Shown here piece by piece: positions 25,396 to 34,254 of a stretch of 64,000 bases of DNA. Below the pieces are notes generated by a model that was not told the origin of the DNA, did not search any database, and worked only from the letters and a program-made list of their open reading frames with translations. The stretch covers positions 186,001 through 250,000 of the forward strand of contig NZ_JAKLTO010000003.1 in NCBI RefSeq assembly GCF_022012335.1. The letters run 5' to 3'. The position numbers and the translations under genes were made by a program. The stretch comes from Flavobacterium sp. SM15 (GTDB lineage Bacteria > Bacteroidota > Bacteroidia > Flavobacteriales > Flavobacteriaceae). The stretch's first letter is position 1; each line of letters begins with the position of its first letter.

Positions 25396-27272
25396 AAAGC
25401 AAAACGTTTGTCTAAATCTTCCACTCCTAAGGTGATGAAAGTTGGTTTATTAAATGGCGAAATATTTGGCTCTTTACAGGCAAACAAAGAATTCACAATA
25501 TTTTCCTGCTCTTTTTCAGTTAAATAAGCCCCAGTTTTAATGGATAGGCTTTTAGCCATCGATTTAGCAATTCGGTCACTCTGACTAAAACTACTTTCGG
25601 GCAAATCGCCTTGTAAATCATTAATTAATACTTCGAAAAGCGGTCGTACTTCACTCTCGGTTACATTGGTTGGCAATCCGGAAATCATAGTAATTTCTGA
25701 AGTCATGGCACTAAACACAAATCCTGTATGTTCCAACGATGGTCTTAATTCCTTTAACATGGCCATCTCCGACTGAGAAAAATGCAATTCCAAAGGAAAC
25801 AACAACTGTTGGCTTGCTGCCTGATGTACTGTTATATTAGTCAAAAACTGCTCATACAACACGCGTTGGTGCGCACGTTTCTGGTTGATAATCAACATTC
25901 CGGATTTTATTGGGCTAACAATATATTTTTTCTGAAGCTGATAGGTTTTATTAGTACTGGTTTCCACTTCCGTTTCTTCAAAAAGGGAACCGGTCACTTC
26001 TTCACTCTCAAATTGTATTTCCTTTACATCAATTTCATCTGCAGCTTGTGTTAAGCCGACATAAAGACTTTCCCAACTTGCCTGACTTTCCTGTTTTTTA
26101 AAACCTGAACCAAAAGAATGAGAACCTCCTGAAGAAGAAGAAAATGCCTTAGATGGTTTCTCATCTGCAAACGGATTGAAATTCGAATCTACCTGAATTA
26201 AAGGTGTTTCGCTTTCTTTATCTTTATAATCGTACGGAATATCTAGGGAAGCATCACGTTCAAAATCTAAGATTGGAGCCACATTAAACTGCCCTAAACT
26301 ATGTTTAACCGATGAACGCAAAATCGCATACAAAGCCTGATCGTCGTCAAACTTGATTTCGGTTTTGGTTGGATGAATGTTGATATCTATAGTATGAGGA
26401 GGCACATCAAGATAAAGGAAATAACTTGGCTGACTTGCATCTTTGAGTAATCCTTCATAAGCCGCCATTATTGCATGGTGCAAATACGGGCTTTTGATAA
26501 ATCGATCGTTTACAAAGAAAAACTGCTCCCCGCGATTTTTTTTAGCGAATTCTGGCTTCCCAACAAATCCTTGAATCCCAAGAATTTCAGTACTTTCATT
26601 TACGGGTACCAATTTCTCATTCGTTTTTCCACCAAATACATTAACAATGCGCTGACGCATATTGGAAATTGGAAGGTTGAACATCTCACTACCATTGTGC
26701 ATCAATACAAAATGAATGTTGGGATGCGCTAAAGCGACACGTTCGAAATCATCAACTATATGGCGAAATTCTACCGTATCTGACTTTAAGAAATTACGGC
26801 GCGCCGGAATATTAAAAAACAGGTTTTTAACCGAAAACGAAGTTCCTTTAGGCAAAACCGCTTCTTCCTGAGAAACAAATTTCCCCCCTTCTATGATAAG
26901 ATGAGTACCTAATTCTTGCTGATCCTGCTTAGTTTTTAATTCCACATGGGCAATTGCAGCAATCGAAGCCAACGCCTCGCCCCGAAATCCTTTGGTATGT
27001 AAGGAAAATAAATCTTCCGCATGACGGATTTTGGAAGTTGCATGACGCTCAAAACAAAGCTTTGCATCGGTAACCGACATTCCTTTACCATTATCAATTA
27101 CCTGAATAAGTGTTTTTCCAGCATCTTTAACGATGAGCTTGATTTCTGTTGCTCCTGCATCTACTGCATTCTCTACCAACTCCTTAACTACAGAAGAAGG
27201 TCGCTGAACAACCTCTCCGGCAGCAATCTGGTTAGCAACATGATCTGGAAGTAATTGAATGATACTGGACAT
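25392..27272 (-). CDS. mutL: DNA mismatch repair protein MutL
   Basis: 626 residues. The N-terminal GHKL ATPase has IAAGEVVQRPSSVVKELVENA, DNGKGM and TKGFRGEALASIAA, then NIHPTKTEIKF, a variable linker (about 330-430) and a C-terminal dimerisation domain (LFPLELHFSQSEMAML). MutL couples MutS mismatch recognition to strand incision. First gene of a minus-strand run; a TAAATTTG promoter box lies upstream. Confidence 0.97.
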   Translation of the reverse strand: MSSIIQLLPDHVANQIAAGEVVQRPSSVVKELVENAVDAGATEIKLIVKDAGKTLIQVIDNGKGMSVTDAKLCFERHATSKIRHAEDLFSLHTKGFRGEALASIAAIAHVELKTKQDQQELGTHLIIEGGKFVSQEEAVLPKGTSFSVKNLFFNIPARRNFLKSDTVEFRHIVDDFERVALAHPNIHFVLMHNGSEMFNLPISNMRQRIVNVFGGKTNEKLVPVNESTEILGIQGFVGKPEFAKKNRGEQFFFVNDRFIKSPYLHHAIMAAYEGLLKDASQPSYFLYLDVPPHTIDINIHPTKTEIKFDDDQALYAILRSSVKHSLGQFNVAPILDFERDASLDIPYDYKDKESETPLIQVDSNFNPFADEKPSKAFSSSSGGSHSFGSGFKKQESQASWESLYVGLTQAADEIDVKEIQFESEEVTGSLFEETEVETSTNKTYQLQKKYIVSPIKSGMLIINQKRAHQRVLYEQFLTNITVHQAASQQLLFPLELHFSQSEMAMLKELRPSLEHTGFVFSAMTSEITMISGLPTNVTESEVRPLFEVLINDLQGDLPESSFSQSDRIAKSMAKSLSIKTGAYLTEKEQENIVNSLFACKEPNISPFNKPTFITLGVEDLDKRFAL

Positions 27273-27321
27273 TAATCTATTTTGGTTTCGAATTTTGATT
27301 TTGGGAAAAAACCCTAGCTCA

Positions 27322-27329
27322 CAAATTTA
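27322..27329 (-). promoter_or_regulatory. Minus-7 promoter element of mutL operon
   Basis: Reads TAAATTTG on the minus strand, 49 bp before the ATG. Confidence 0.5.
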
Positions 27330-27373
27330 ACGAAAATCTCTCGGGTTTTATCGTTTAAGAAATCATAAAAAAA

Positions 27374-27402
27374 TAAAAAAACCTATTCTTTCGAATAGGC
27401 TT
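27374..27402 (-). terminator. Terminator after ribH
   Basis: On the minus strand: GCCTATTC, GAAA loop, GAATAGGT followed by a T run; 24 bp after the ribH stop. Confidence 0.85.
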
Positions 27403-27425
27403 TATAATAACTATTGATGCGCTTT

Positions 27426-27920
27426 TTATTGCGCAGTAGTTCTTCTTAAATCGGCCATTTTTATTGCAGCGATGGCAGCTTCGGTACCTTTGTTACCGTG
27501 CTTTCCTCCGCTTCGATCGATGGATTGCTGTTCGTTGTTATCCGTTAACAAACAGAAAATTACAGGAACATCGGTTTGAACGTTCAAATCTTTAATCCCT
27601 TGGGTTACTCCTTCACAAACGAATTCGAAATGCATGGTTTCCCCTTTGATCACACACCCAATGGTAATCACGCAATCCACTTCTTGGGTTACAATCATTC
27701 GCTGTGCCCCATAAACCAGTTCAAAACTTCCCGGTACATTCCAACGGATAATGTTCTCAGGCAAAGCGCCGCAGTCTAATAAAGCTGCTTCAGCTCCCGA
27801 ATATAATCCCTCAGTAATTTTATCGTTCCATTCTGAAACAACAATCCCAAACCGAAAGTCTCTCGCGTTTGGGATTGTGTTTTTATCGTAATTGGATAAA
27901 TTTTTATTTTCTGTTGCCAT
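27426..27920 (-). CDS. ribH: 6,7-dimethyl-8-ribityllumazine synthase
   Basis: 164 residues. Family blocks: FGIVVSEWNDKITEGLYSGA, VPGSFELVYGAQ, IGCVIKGETMHFEFVCEGVTQGI (catalytic histidine in the ETMHFE block) and PVIFCLLT followed by the SGGKHGNKGTEAA end. It joins the pyrimidine and the butanone phosphate in riboflavin synthesis. It starts 1 bp after the TPR gene, so the two are co-transcribed. Confidence 0.97.
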   Translation of the reverse strand: MATENKNLSNYDKNTIPNARDFRFGIVVSEWNDKITEGLYSGAEAALLDCGALPENIIRWNVPGSFELVYGAQRMIVTQEVDCVITIGCVIKGETMHFEFVCEGVTQGIKDLNVQTDVPVIFCLLTDNNEQQSIDRSGGKHGNKGTEAAIAAIKMADLRRTTAQ

Positions 27921-27921
27921 G

Positions 27922-28713
27922 TTATTCTACCATTGCAATCATTGCATCAATATTCTGAGCTTCTTGAGAAGTTTCGTATTTCTCTTTAATTTCAGTAAAG
28001 AATTTTAAAGCTTCTGCTTTTTTTCCCATTTCCAAAGCCAATTGACCAGCTTTGTTTAAATATCTTGGCGTTGTAAAATCGTTTGCGTTTACTTCTGCAG
28101 CTTTTTGGTAGTAGCTTAAAGCGTCTTCTTTTTGTCCTAATTCAGCAAAAGCATCTCCGATTGCTCCGGTAGAAATCGCTTTTAAGAACATATCGTCAGA
28201 ACTGAATTGCTCCAACTGCTGAACTGCTTCTTTAAATTTACCGGTATTAAGATAAGACATACCCGCATAGTAATGTGCTAAATTCGCCGCTTTAGTTCCT
28301 GAGAACTGTTCTGCAATACCCACAAATCCTAATTTACCTTCACCACCTTTAAGTGCCAAATTGTATAAAGAATCGTTTGCCGTTTGTGCATCAACAGCCT
28401 GTTGGAAAAATTGCTGCGCCTGGAACATTTCGTTAGCCGCTTGGTCTTCTTTAGGCTCAACAACAAATTTATTGTATAAAAGGTAGCTCACTGCAGCAAC
28501 TGCAATTACTCCTACTACACCAAAAATGTATTTCTGATTTTTAGCAACCCAGTCTTCAAGCTTATTAGCATTTTCATCTAATGTATTGAATACTCCAGCC
28601 GTTGCACTGTCTTCCTCCTGAATGTTGTCTAACTCATCAACTTCAACTTGATTTTCAACTGCTTCGTCTTTTGGTTTTGGTTGCTTATAACCTCTTTTGT
28701 TATATGTTGCCAT
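27922..28713 (-). CDS. TPR-repeat membrane protein
   Basis: 263 residues: an acidic cytoplasmic N-terminus, one membrane helix at about 62-82 (YIFGVVGVIAVAAVSYLLY), then a periplasmic helical domain with tetratricopeptide repeats (LAHYYAGMSYLNTGKFKEAVQQLEQF, AIGDAFAELGQKEDALSYYQKA, AGQLALEMGKKAEALKFF). The layout resembles YfgM-type proteins, a periplasmic chaperone-linked family, but the assignment is tentative. Divergent from recF. Confidence 0.85.
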   Translation of the reverse strand: MATYNKRGYKQPKPKDEAVENQVEVDELDNIQEEDSATAGVFNTLDENANKLEDWVAKNQKYIFGVVGVIAVAAVSYLLYNKFVVEPKEDQAANEMFQAQQFFQQAVDAQTANDSLYNLALKGGEGKLGFVGIAEQFSGTKAANLAHYYAGMSYLNTGKFKEAVQQLEQFSSDDMFLKAISTGAIGDAFAELGQKEDALSYYQKAAEVNANDFTTPRYLNKAGQLALEMGKKAEALKFFTEIKEKYETSQEAQNIDAMIAMVE

Positions 28714-28735
28714 CTATTTTTAATTTAATGAACGG

Positions 28736-28743
28736 CAAAAATA
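28736..28743 (-). promoter_or_regulatory. Minus-7 promoter element of TPR-ribH operon
   Basis: Reads TATTTTTG on the minus strand, 22 bp before the ATG. Confidence 0.55.
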
Positions 28744-28848
28744 AAATTTTTATTCATATATGAAAATCCTTTTTGTCGATATTTTTCAATAATTTGCACC
28801 CACTTTTGAAAATCGATTTAAAATCACCGCTATAATTCCGAATTTCAC

Positions 28849-29928
28849 GTGCATCTCAAGAAACTTTCCCTTTTCAATTATAAGAACATAACCGAAGCTT
28901 CTTTCGATTTTGATGCGAAAATAAATTGCTTTGTAGGGAAAAACGGAATCGGAAAAACCAACATTCTTGACGCAATTTACCACTTATCGTACGGAAAAAG
29001 CTATTTCAATCCGCTGGCAGTTCAAAATATTCGTCATGGAGAAGAATTTTTCGTAATTGACGGGGTTTTCGAAAAAGAACAGCGCGACGAGCAAATTGTT
29101 TGTAGCCTGAAAAAAGGACAAAAAAAAATCCTTAAACGCAACAACAAACCTTACGAGCGTTTTTCCGATCACATCGGTTTTATTCCGCTTGTGATTATTT
29201 CCCCTTCCGATCAGGATTTGATTATCGAAGGCAGTGAAACCCGCAGAAAATTCATCGACAGTGTAATTTCGCAATTGGATGGATCGTATCTCCAGCAATT
29301 GATTCAATATCAAAAAATTGTAGCACAGCGCAATGCCTTGTTAAAGTATTTTGCCGTGAACTACACTTTTGACAACGATACGCTTTCCATATATAACGAA
29401 CAGTTACACGAATTAGGAACGACCATTTTTGAAAAGCGCAAACAGTTTTTAGACGATTTTATTCCGATTTTTAACAAACACCATCAGGCGATAACCAATT
29501 CTGCAGAGACCGTTCAGATTGTATATGAAAGTCAGCTTTTTGAAAAACCGCTATTGGAATTATTTGATGAATTTCTCAGCAAAGACCGAGCCTTGCAATA
29601 CACAAGTGTAGGAATCCATAAAGACGATCTTTCTTTTGAAATTGACGCATTTCCAATAAAAAAATTCGGTTCGCAAGGTCAGCAAAAATCGTTTTTAATT
29701 GCTTTAAAACTGGCACAATTCGAATTCATCAAAAAACAAAGCGGCGTTTTACCCATCTTATTATTCGATGATATTTTCGACAAATTAGACGAAACCCGCG
29801 TAAGCAAAATAGTAGAAATGGTTAACGACGAAACCTTTGGGCAGTTATTCATTTCCGACACGCATCCCGAACGTACCGAAAACATTGTAAAATCGACCCA
29901 CCAGTCGTACAAACTATTTAATTTGTAA
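28849..29928 (+). CDS. recF: DNA replication/repair protein RecF
   Basis: 359 residues with a GTG start ([13 protein letters not shown]). Walker A is GKNGIGKTN near residues 30-38, followed by the [10 protein letters not shown] block, the SMC-type signature [18 protein letters not shown] and Walker [13 protein letters not shown]. RecF helps load RecA at single-strand gaps and stalled forks. It is not next to dnaN or gyrB here, which is common in Bacteroidetes. Confidence 0.96.
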   Translation: MHLKKLSLFNYKNITEASFDFDAKINCFVGKNGIGKTNILDAIYHLSYGKSYFNPLAVQNIRHGEEFFVIDGVFEKEQRDEQIVCSLKKGQKKILKRNNKPYERFSDHIGFIPLVIISPSDQDLIIEGSETRRKFIDSVISQLDGSYLQQLIQYQKIVAQRNALLKYFAVNYTFDNDTLSIYNEQLHELGTTIFEKRKQFLDDFIPIFNKHHQAITNSAETVQIVYESQLFEKPLLELFDEFLSKDRALQYTSVGIHKDDLSFEIDAFPIKKFGSQGQQKSFLIALKLAQFEFIKKQSGVLPILLFDDIFDKLDETRVSKIVEMVNDETFGQLFISDTHPERTENIVKSTHQSYKLFNL

Positions 29929-29952
29929 TTTTACCGACCAAATCATCCTAAA

Positions 29953-30648
29953 ATGAAGTCATTAAAAATCATCGCATTAGTATCGTTAACGATTCTCTTC
30001 AGCAATTGCAGCAAAAGCCAATCTTTTAAAAGCCTTCCTGTTGCTGATTTTGAAAACATCTTAAAAACAACTGCCACGGCACAATTGGTAGACGTACGAA
30101 CTTCGGAAGAATACGCTTCTGGAGCGCTGACAAATTCCAAGAACATTGATTGGAACGGCGGTAATTTTGAAACAGAAGTAAGCAAACTGGACAAATCCAA
30201 ACCTATTTTTGTTTACTGTTTAGCCGGTGGACGAAGTAAAAAAGCCGCTGCAAAATTATCCGAAATGGGCTTTAAAACCATTTACGAGATGGATGGCGGT
30301 TACATGAAATGGAGCGCTGCTCATCCCTCGGGAACAAAAACTGAAGACAAGGGAATGAGCAAATCCGATTATGAGAAATTAATTGCTTCCGATAAAGTTG
30401 TAGTTATCAATTTCTTTGCAGAATGGTGCGGCCCTTGCAAAAAAATGGGACCTTACATCAGCAAAATGACCAAAGAATACAACGGAAAAGCAAAAATTGT
30501 TCGTGTGGATGCCGATAAAAACAAAACCTTGTTCAACGGATTGGGTTATCAGGAACTTCCGGTGGTTATCGTATTCAAAAACGGTAAAGAAGTTTGGAAG
30601 AAAAACGGATTTGTTTCCGAAGCAGAACTGAAAGCGCAACTCAACTAA
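29953..30648 (+). CDS. Rhodanese-thioredoxin fusion lipoprotein
   Basis: 231 residues. A signal peptide with lipobox (LFSNC, Cys19) makes it a probable periplasm-facing lipoprotein. Residues of about 28-125 form a rhodanese domain (LVDVRTSEEYASG, active cysteine loop CLAGGRS at C89). Residues of about 135-230 form a thioredoxin domain with WCGPC (C159, C162) and the cis-proline region ELPVV. A sulfur-carrying and a disulfide site are thus on one chain, suggesting persulfide or disulfide transfer in the envelope (inference). It ends 11 bp before murB. Confidence 0.9.
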   Translation: MKSLKIIALVSLTILFSNCSKSQSFKSLPVADFENILKTTATAQLVDVRTSEEYASGALTNSKNIDWNGGNFETEVSKLDKSKPIFVYCLAGGRSKKAAAKLSEMGFKTIYEMDGGYMKWSAAHPSGTKTEDKGMSKSDYEKLIASDKVVVINFFAEWCGPCKKMGPYISKMTKEYNGKAKIVRVDADKNKTLFNGLGYQELPVVIVFKNGKEVWKKNGFVSEAELKAQLN

Positions 30649-30659
30649 CAAACCAAAAC

Positions 30660-31673
30660 ATGCAGATTCAACATAATTTCTCTTTAAAAAACTACAACAC
30701 TTTCGGTATTGAAGCCAAAGCAAAAGCTTTTGTGGAAGTTTCCAATACTGAGGAACTGGCACAAATCCTGAAAGAACACCAGAACGAAAAACTGTTCATT
30801 TTAGGCGGCGGAAGCAACATGCTTTTAACACAGGACATTGATGCGCTGGTAATCCATGTAAATCTGAAAGGAAAAAAGATTCTAAAAGAAGATGATGATT
30901 ATGTTTGGGTTCAGGGAAATGCAGGAGAAAATTGGCATGAATTTGTTTTATGGAACATTGATAAGGATTTCGGAGGCATTGAAAACATGTCGCTAATTCC
31001 CGGAAATGTGGGAACTACTCCAATTCAAAACATTGGCGCTTATGGAGCGGAAATCAAAGATACGTTTGTTTCATGCGAAGCGATGAAAATCGACTCTCAG
31101 GAAATTTTCACTTTTACCAACGAAGAATGCAAATTTGGGTATCGTGAGAGCATTTTCAAAAACGAAGCAAAAAACCAATACGTGATTACTTCGGTAACAT
31201 ATAAACTGACGAAGACAAACCACAAAATCAACACCTCTTACGGAGCAATCGACGGCGAATTGGCTAAACACGGTATCACCAATCCAACGATTAAAGAAGT
31301 GAGCAATGCCGTGATCGCTATCCGTCAGAGCAAATTACCGGATCCGAAAGAATTAGGCAACAGCGGAAGTTTTTTCAAAAATCCAATAGTTGCCAGAGAA
31401 GTTTATGAAAAAGCGCACGCTCAATACCCGGAAATGCCGCATTATAATGTTGGCGCGAACCAAGTAAAAGTTCCGGCGGGCTGGCTGATTGAACAGGCCG
31501 GTTTTAAAGGAAAACGCTTTGGCGATGCAGGCGTACACACACTTCAGGCTTTGGTTTTAGTAAACTACGGAAATGCAACCGGACAGGAGATTTTGAATGT
31601 TTCGAAAGACATTCAGAAAACCGTTTTGGAGAAATTTGGCATTACAATTGAGGCGGAAGTGAATATTATTTAG
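30660..31673 (+). CDS. murB: UDP-N-acetylenolpyruvoylglucosamine reductase
   Basis: 337 residues from the ATG at 30660 (MQIQHNFSLKNYNTFGIEAKA); extending the frame upstream would overlap the preceding gene. FAD-binding GGGSNML, then IPGNVGTTPIQNIGAYG, YRESIFK and a C-terminal SGSFFKNP with the catalytic serine, then QAGFKGKRFGDAGVH. The second committed step of peptidoglycan precursor synthesis, in the cytoplasm. Confidence 0.97.
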   Translation: MQIQHNFSLKNYNTFGIEAKAKAFVEVSNTEELAQILKEHQNEKLFILGGGSNMLLTQDIDALVIHVNLKGKKILKEDDDYVWVQGNAGENWHEFVLWNIDKDFGGIENMSLIPGNVGTTPIQNIGAYGAEIKDTFVSCEAMKIDSQEIFTFTNEECKFGYRESIFKNEAKNQYVITSVTYKLTKTNHKINTSYGAIDGELAKHGITNPTIKEVSNAVIAIRQSKLPDPKELGNSGSFFKNPIVAREVYEKAHAQYPEMPHYNVGANQVKVPAGWLIEQAGFKGKRFGDAGVHTLQALVLVNYGNATGQEILNVSKDIQKTVLEKFGITIEAEVNII

Positions 31674-31684
31674 TTTTCAGTCAA

Positions 31685-31711
31685 AACTCATAACTTATAA
31701 TTCATAACTCG
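31685..31711 (+). repeat. 7-bp repeat run before the PaiB-like gene
   Basis: AACTCAT AACTTAT AATTCAT AACTC fills the gap between murB and the next ATG. The same heptamer family occurs at 60397-60463. Confidence 0.6.
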
Positions 31712-32326
31712 ATGTACATCCCAGAACTTTACAAAAACGAAAACGCTGAAGAAATCAAAAGCTTTATCAAAAACAACAGCTTTGGAATTTTGGTGAATCA
31801 AACGCAAGGAAAGCTTTGGGGAACGCATATTCCGTTAGAACTGGAAACGAATCTTCAGGGAAAGGAAGTTTTGTTCGGGCATATTTCCAAAGAAAATCCG
31901 CAGGGAAACAGTTTTGAGGACAACAACGAGGTTTTGGCAATTTTTAACGGACCTCACTCCTACATCTCTTCCTCTTGGTACGACCACGAAAATGTTCCGA
32001 CCTGGAATTATATTGCTGTTCATGTCTATGGAAAAGTTAGGATTATTGATGGAGACGAATTGCTTTTTGCCATGAAAAAACTGGTTGATAAACACGAATC
32101 CGCTTCCAAAAATCCGGTTAGAATTGAAAGACTTTCATCGGAAACCATGAACCAAATTAAAGGAATTACCGCTTTTGAAATTGAAATTACCGAAATTCAG
32201 GCTGTAAGCAAGCTTTCCCAAAACAGAGACGATAAAAACCACATCGCCATCATTTCGGAATTAGAAAAAAAGAACGACCCCAACGCACACAGCATTGCTC
32301 AGGCAATGAAAAAACAACGCGACTAA
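31712..32326 (+). CDS. FMN-binding PaiB-like protein
   Basis: 204 residues. PaiB family pattern: MYIPELYKNENAEEIKSFI, FGILV, GTHIPLELE, HISKENPQ, then VLAIFNGPHSYISSSWY and VPTWNYIAVHVYGKV, where flavin binds in related structures, and ITAFEIEITEIQAVSKLSQN near the end. Described relatives bind FMN and in Bacillus influence sporulation and protease genes; a direct DNA-binding role is uncertain. It follows murB by 38 bp. Confidence 0.86.
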   Translation: MYIPELYKNENAEEIKSFIKNNSFGILVNQTQGKLWGTHIPLELETNLQGKEVLFGHISKENPQGNSFEDNNEVLAIFNGPHSYISSSWYDHENVPTWNYIAVHVYGKVRIIDGDELLFAMKKLVDKHESASKNPVRIERLSSETMNQIKGITAFEIEITEIQAVSKLSQNRDDKNHIAIISELEKKNDPNAHSIAQAMKKQRD

Positions 32327-32384
32327 TCCACAGTAATTGTTAAAAACTAAGCGGGCCAATTTTATTTAAGTGAACTCTTTTCAC

Positions 32385-32392
32385 TAAATTTG
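32385..32392 (+). promoter_or_regulatory. Minus-7 promoter element of glycosyltransferase gene
   Basis: TAAATTTG 31 bp before the ATG at 32424. Confidence 0.5.
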
Positions 32393-32423
32393 CCCTGAAA
32401 TTTAACACTATCCGGGATTGCAT

Positions 32424-33530
32424 ATGCTTTCAATTTTACTTTACATTTTTATCGGAATCATCGCCATTCAACTGTTTTATTACCTGGTTGTTTTTGGAAA
32501 ATTTGCCTTTGCTCAAAAACAACAGATTACTCCGAAACGCATACCGATTTCCGTAATTGTATGTGCTAAAAACGAAGCCGAAAATGTTACCAAATTCATT
32601 CCGCTCTTAGCTGAACAAAATTATCCGGATTTTGAAATCGTTTTAATTGATGATGCTTCCAGCGATGAAACTCTTGAATTGTTTGAAGCATTTGAAAAAC
32701 AGTATTCCAACGTTAAACTGGTAAAAGTTCAGAATAACGAAGCATTTTGGGGCAACAAAAAATTTGCTTTAACACTAGGAATTAAGGCCGCTTCTAAAGA
32801 ATATTTACTTTTTACCGATGCCGATTGTTATCCGACTTCCAAAGATTGGATTACTAACATGAGTTCTCAGTTTACCATGCACAAAACAATAGTTTTAGGG
32901 TATGGTGCTTATGAAAAAATTAAAGGATCATTCCTAAATAAAATCATCCGTTTCGAAACCATGCTTACTGCTACTCAATATTTTGCATGGGCAAAAATGG
33001 GTAAACCGTATATGGGCGTAGGTCGTAATTTAGCCTACAAACGTGAAGAATTTTTCAAAGTAAACGGGTTTATCGAACACATGAGTGTACGTTCGGGTGA
33101 CGATGATTTATTCATCAACCAAGCCGCTAAAGGAAGCAACACTGCAACTTGCTACACCACAGAGAGCTTCACAGTTTCAGAACCAAAGAAAACCTGGAAA
33201 GCTTGGTTCAAACAAAAAAGAAGACATGTTTCTACGGCAAAACTTTATAAAGGTTTTGATAAATTTCAATTGGGGTTATATTACATTTCACAGCTAAGTT
33301 TTCTTTTATTAGCTATACTTCTTTTAGCATTTCAATTTCAATGGATGATTGTTGGCGCATTGGTGGTATTCCGATACATTTTTGCCTGGACAGCCCTTGG
33401 TTATGCTGCTGGAAAACTAAAGGAAAAAGATGTAATGTATTGGTTTCCGATCATTGAAATCGTCTTGATTTTTACTCAATTGAATGTGTTTTTCACTAAC
33501 TTAGTTTCAAAACCGGTACATTGGAAATAA
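32424..33530 (+). CDS. Family 2 glycosyltransferase, membrane bound
   Basis: 368 residues from ATG 32424. An N-terminal membrane helix (about 2-25) is followed by a GT-A domain: ISVIVCAKNEAENV, IVLIDDASSDET, FTDADCYP (metal-binding DxD type), VGRNLAYKREEFF, SGDDDLFINQAA, and QKRRHVSTA (QxxRW-like position). Three or four C-terminal membrane helices complete a processive or lipid-linked GT2 layout. The acceptor is unknown; the position next to a sigma factor gene is not informative about function. Confidence 0.88.
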   Translation: MLSILLYIFIGIIAIQLFYYLVVFGKFAFAQKQQITPKRIPISVIVCAKNEAENVTKFIPLLAEQNYPDFEIVLIDDASSDETLELFEAFEKQYSNVKLVKVQNNEAFWGNKKFALTLGIKAASKEYLLFTDADCYPTSKDWITNMSSQFTMHKTIVLGYGAYEKIKGSFLNKIIRFETMLTATQYFAWAKMGKPYMGVGRNLAYKREEFFKVNGFIEHMSVRSGDDDLFINQAAKGSNTATCYTTESFTVSEPKKTWKAWFKQKRRHVSTAKLYKGFDKFQLGLYYISQLSFLLLAILLLAFQFQWMIVGALVVFRYIFAWTALGYAAGKLKEKDVMYWFPIIEIVLIFTQLNVFFTNLVSKPVHWK

Positions 33531-34087
33531 CTTCGGAAATCATACAAAAAAACATTGAAAAGGCTAAATCCGGTGATCAGGTTGCCTTTACTTTCTTATT
33601 GGACTTTTTCTGGAATGAAGTTTACGGATTTATGCTTAAACGCACTGAAAACGAAACCGATACAGAAGACATCGTTATTGAAACTTTTGCAAAAGCCTTT
33701 GATAAAATTGCAACCTACAATCCTGAATTTGGGTTCAATACTTGGCTGATTGCCATTGCTAAAAATGTACACATCGATATGTTGCGCAAGAAAAAATCGG
33801 CCTTATTTGTAGAAATGACCGACGAAGAAGACCAGCAAGCCTACGATGTTGCCGACACTACTCCCACAGTTGAAGACGAAATTATCAAAGAACAAAACCT
33901 TGCCCGATTGCTTTTGTTCATAAAAGAATTAAAACCTGCATACCAAGAAGTAATACAATTGCGTTATTTTCAGGAAATGAGTTATCAGGAAATTTCGGAT
34001 GAACTTCAGGAACCCTTAAATAATGTAAAAATTAAACTTTTACGTGCTAAAAAACTTTTAGCGGAAATTATTCAACAAAAACACTAA
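33521..34087 (+). CDS. RNA polymerase sigma factor, sigma-70 family (ECF-like)
   Basis: 188 residues, with a TTG start overlapping the glycosyltransferase stop by 10 bp; no in-frame ATG exists before residue 38, and the early residues (NIEKAKSGDQVAFTFLLD) are needed for region 2. Region 2: ETDTEDIVIETFAKAFDKIATYN and FNTWLIAIAKNVHIDMLRK. Region 4: LKPAYQEVIQLRYFQEMSYQEISDEL followed by NNVKIKLLRAKKLL. Cytoplasmic transcription factor. No anti-sigma gene is adjacent. Confidence 0.9.
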   Translation: MEITSEIIQKNIEKAKSGDQVAFTFLLDFFWNEVYGFMLKRTENETDTEDIVIETFAKAFDKIATYNPEFGFNTWLIAIAKNVHIDMLRKKKSALFVEMTDEEDQQAYDVADTTPTVEDEIIKEQNLARLLLFIKELKPAYQEVIQLRYFQEMSYQEISDELQEPLNNVKIKLLRAKKLLAEIIQQKH

Positions 34088-34141
34088 ACCACTCATTTAT
34101 AATCAGTAATTAAAATAAATTGATTTCAAAAAATCACACTA

Positions 34142-34180
34142 AATGTTAATTTGTAAAAAAATTACAATTATTTTAACATT
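34142..34180. promoter_or_regulatory. AT-rich inverted repeat upstream of TonB-like gene
   Basis: AATGTTAA and TTGTAA on the left pair with TTACAA and TTAACATT on the right around a short A-rich centre. May be a regulatory dyad or end-of-transcript structure for the sigma factor gene. Confidence 0.4.
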
Positions 34181-34186
34181 TAACAC

Positions 34187-34202
34187 ACTATGCTAGCATA
34201 GT
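34187..34202. promoter_or_regulatory. Perfect 16-bp palindrome ACTATGCTAGCATAGT
   Basis: Perfect inverted repeat 52 bp before the TonB-like ATG. Its TATGCTAGCATAGT part matches the dyad at 16351 upstream of the SDR gene except for one central base. Likely a transcription factor site (inference). Confidence 0.6.
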
Positions 34203-34254
34203 TTTCGTTATTAAATAAAAAAGACTATTTAATTAACCTTAAAACTATCTAGTT

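Noticed and set aside
28843..28854. TTTCACGTGCAT near the recF start as a parS site
   Set aside because: Only half of the palindrome matches TTTCACGTGAAA; single occurrence, overlapping the GTG start and far from parAB.
30594..30659. N-terminal extension of murB
   Set aside because: It overlaps the rhodanese-thioredoxin coding sequence, and homology begins at ATG 30660.
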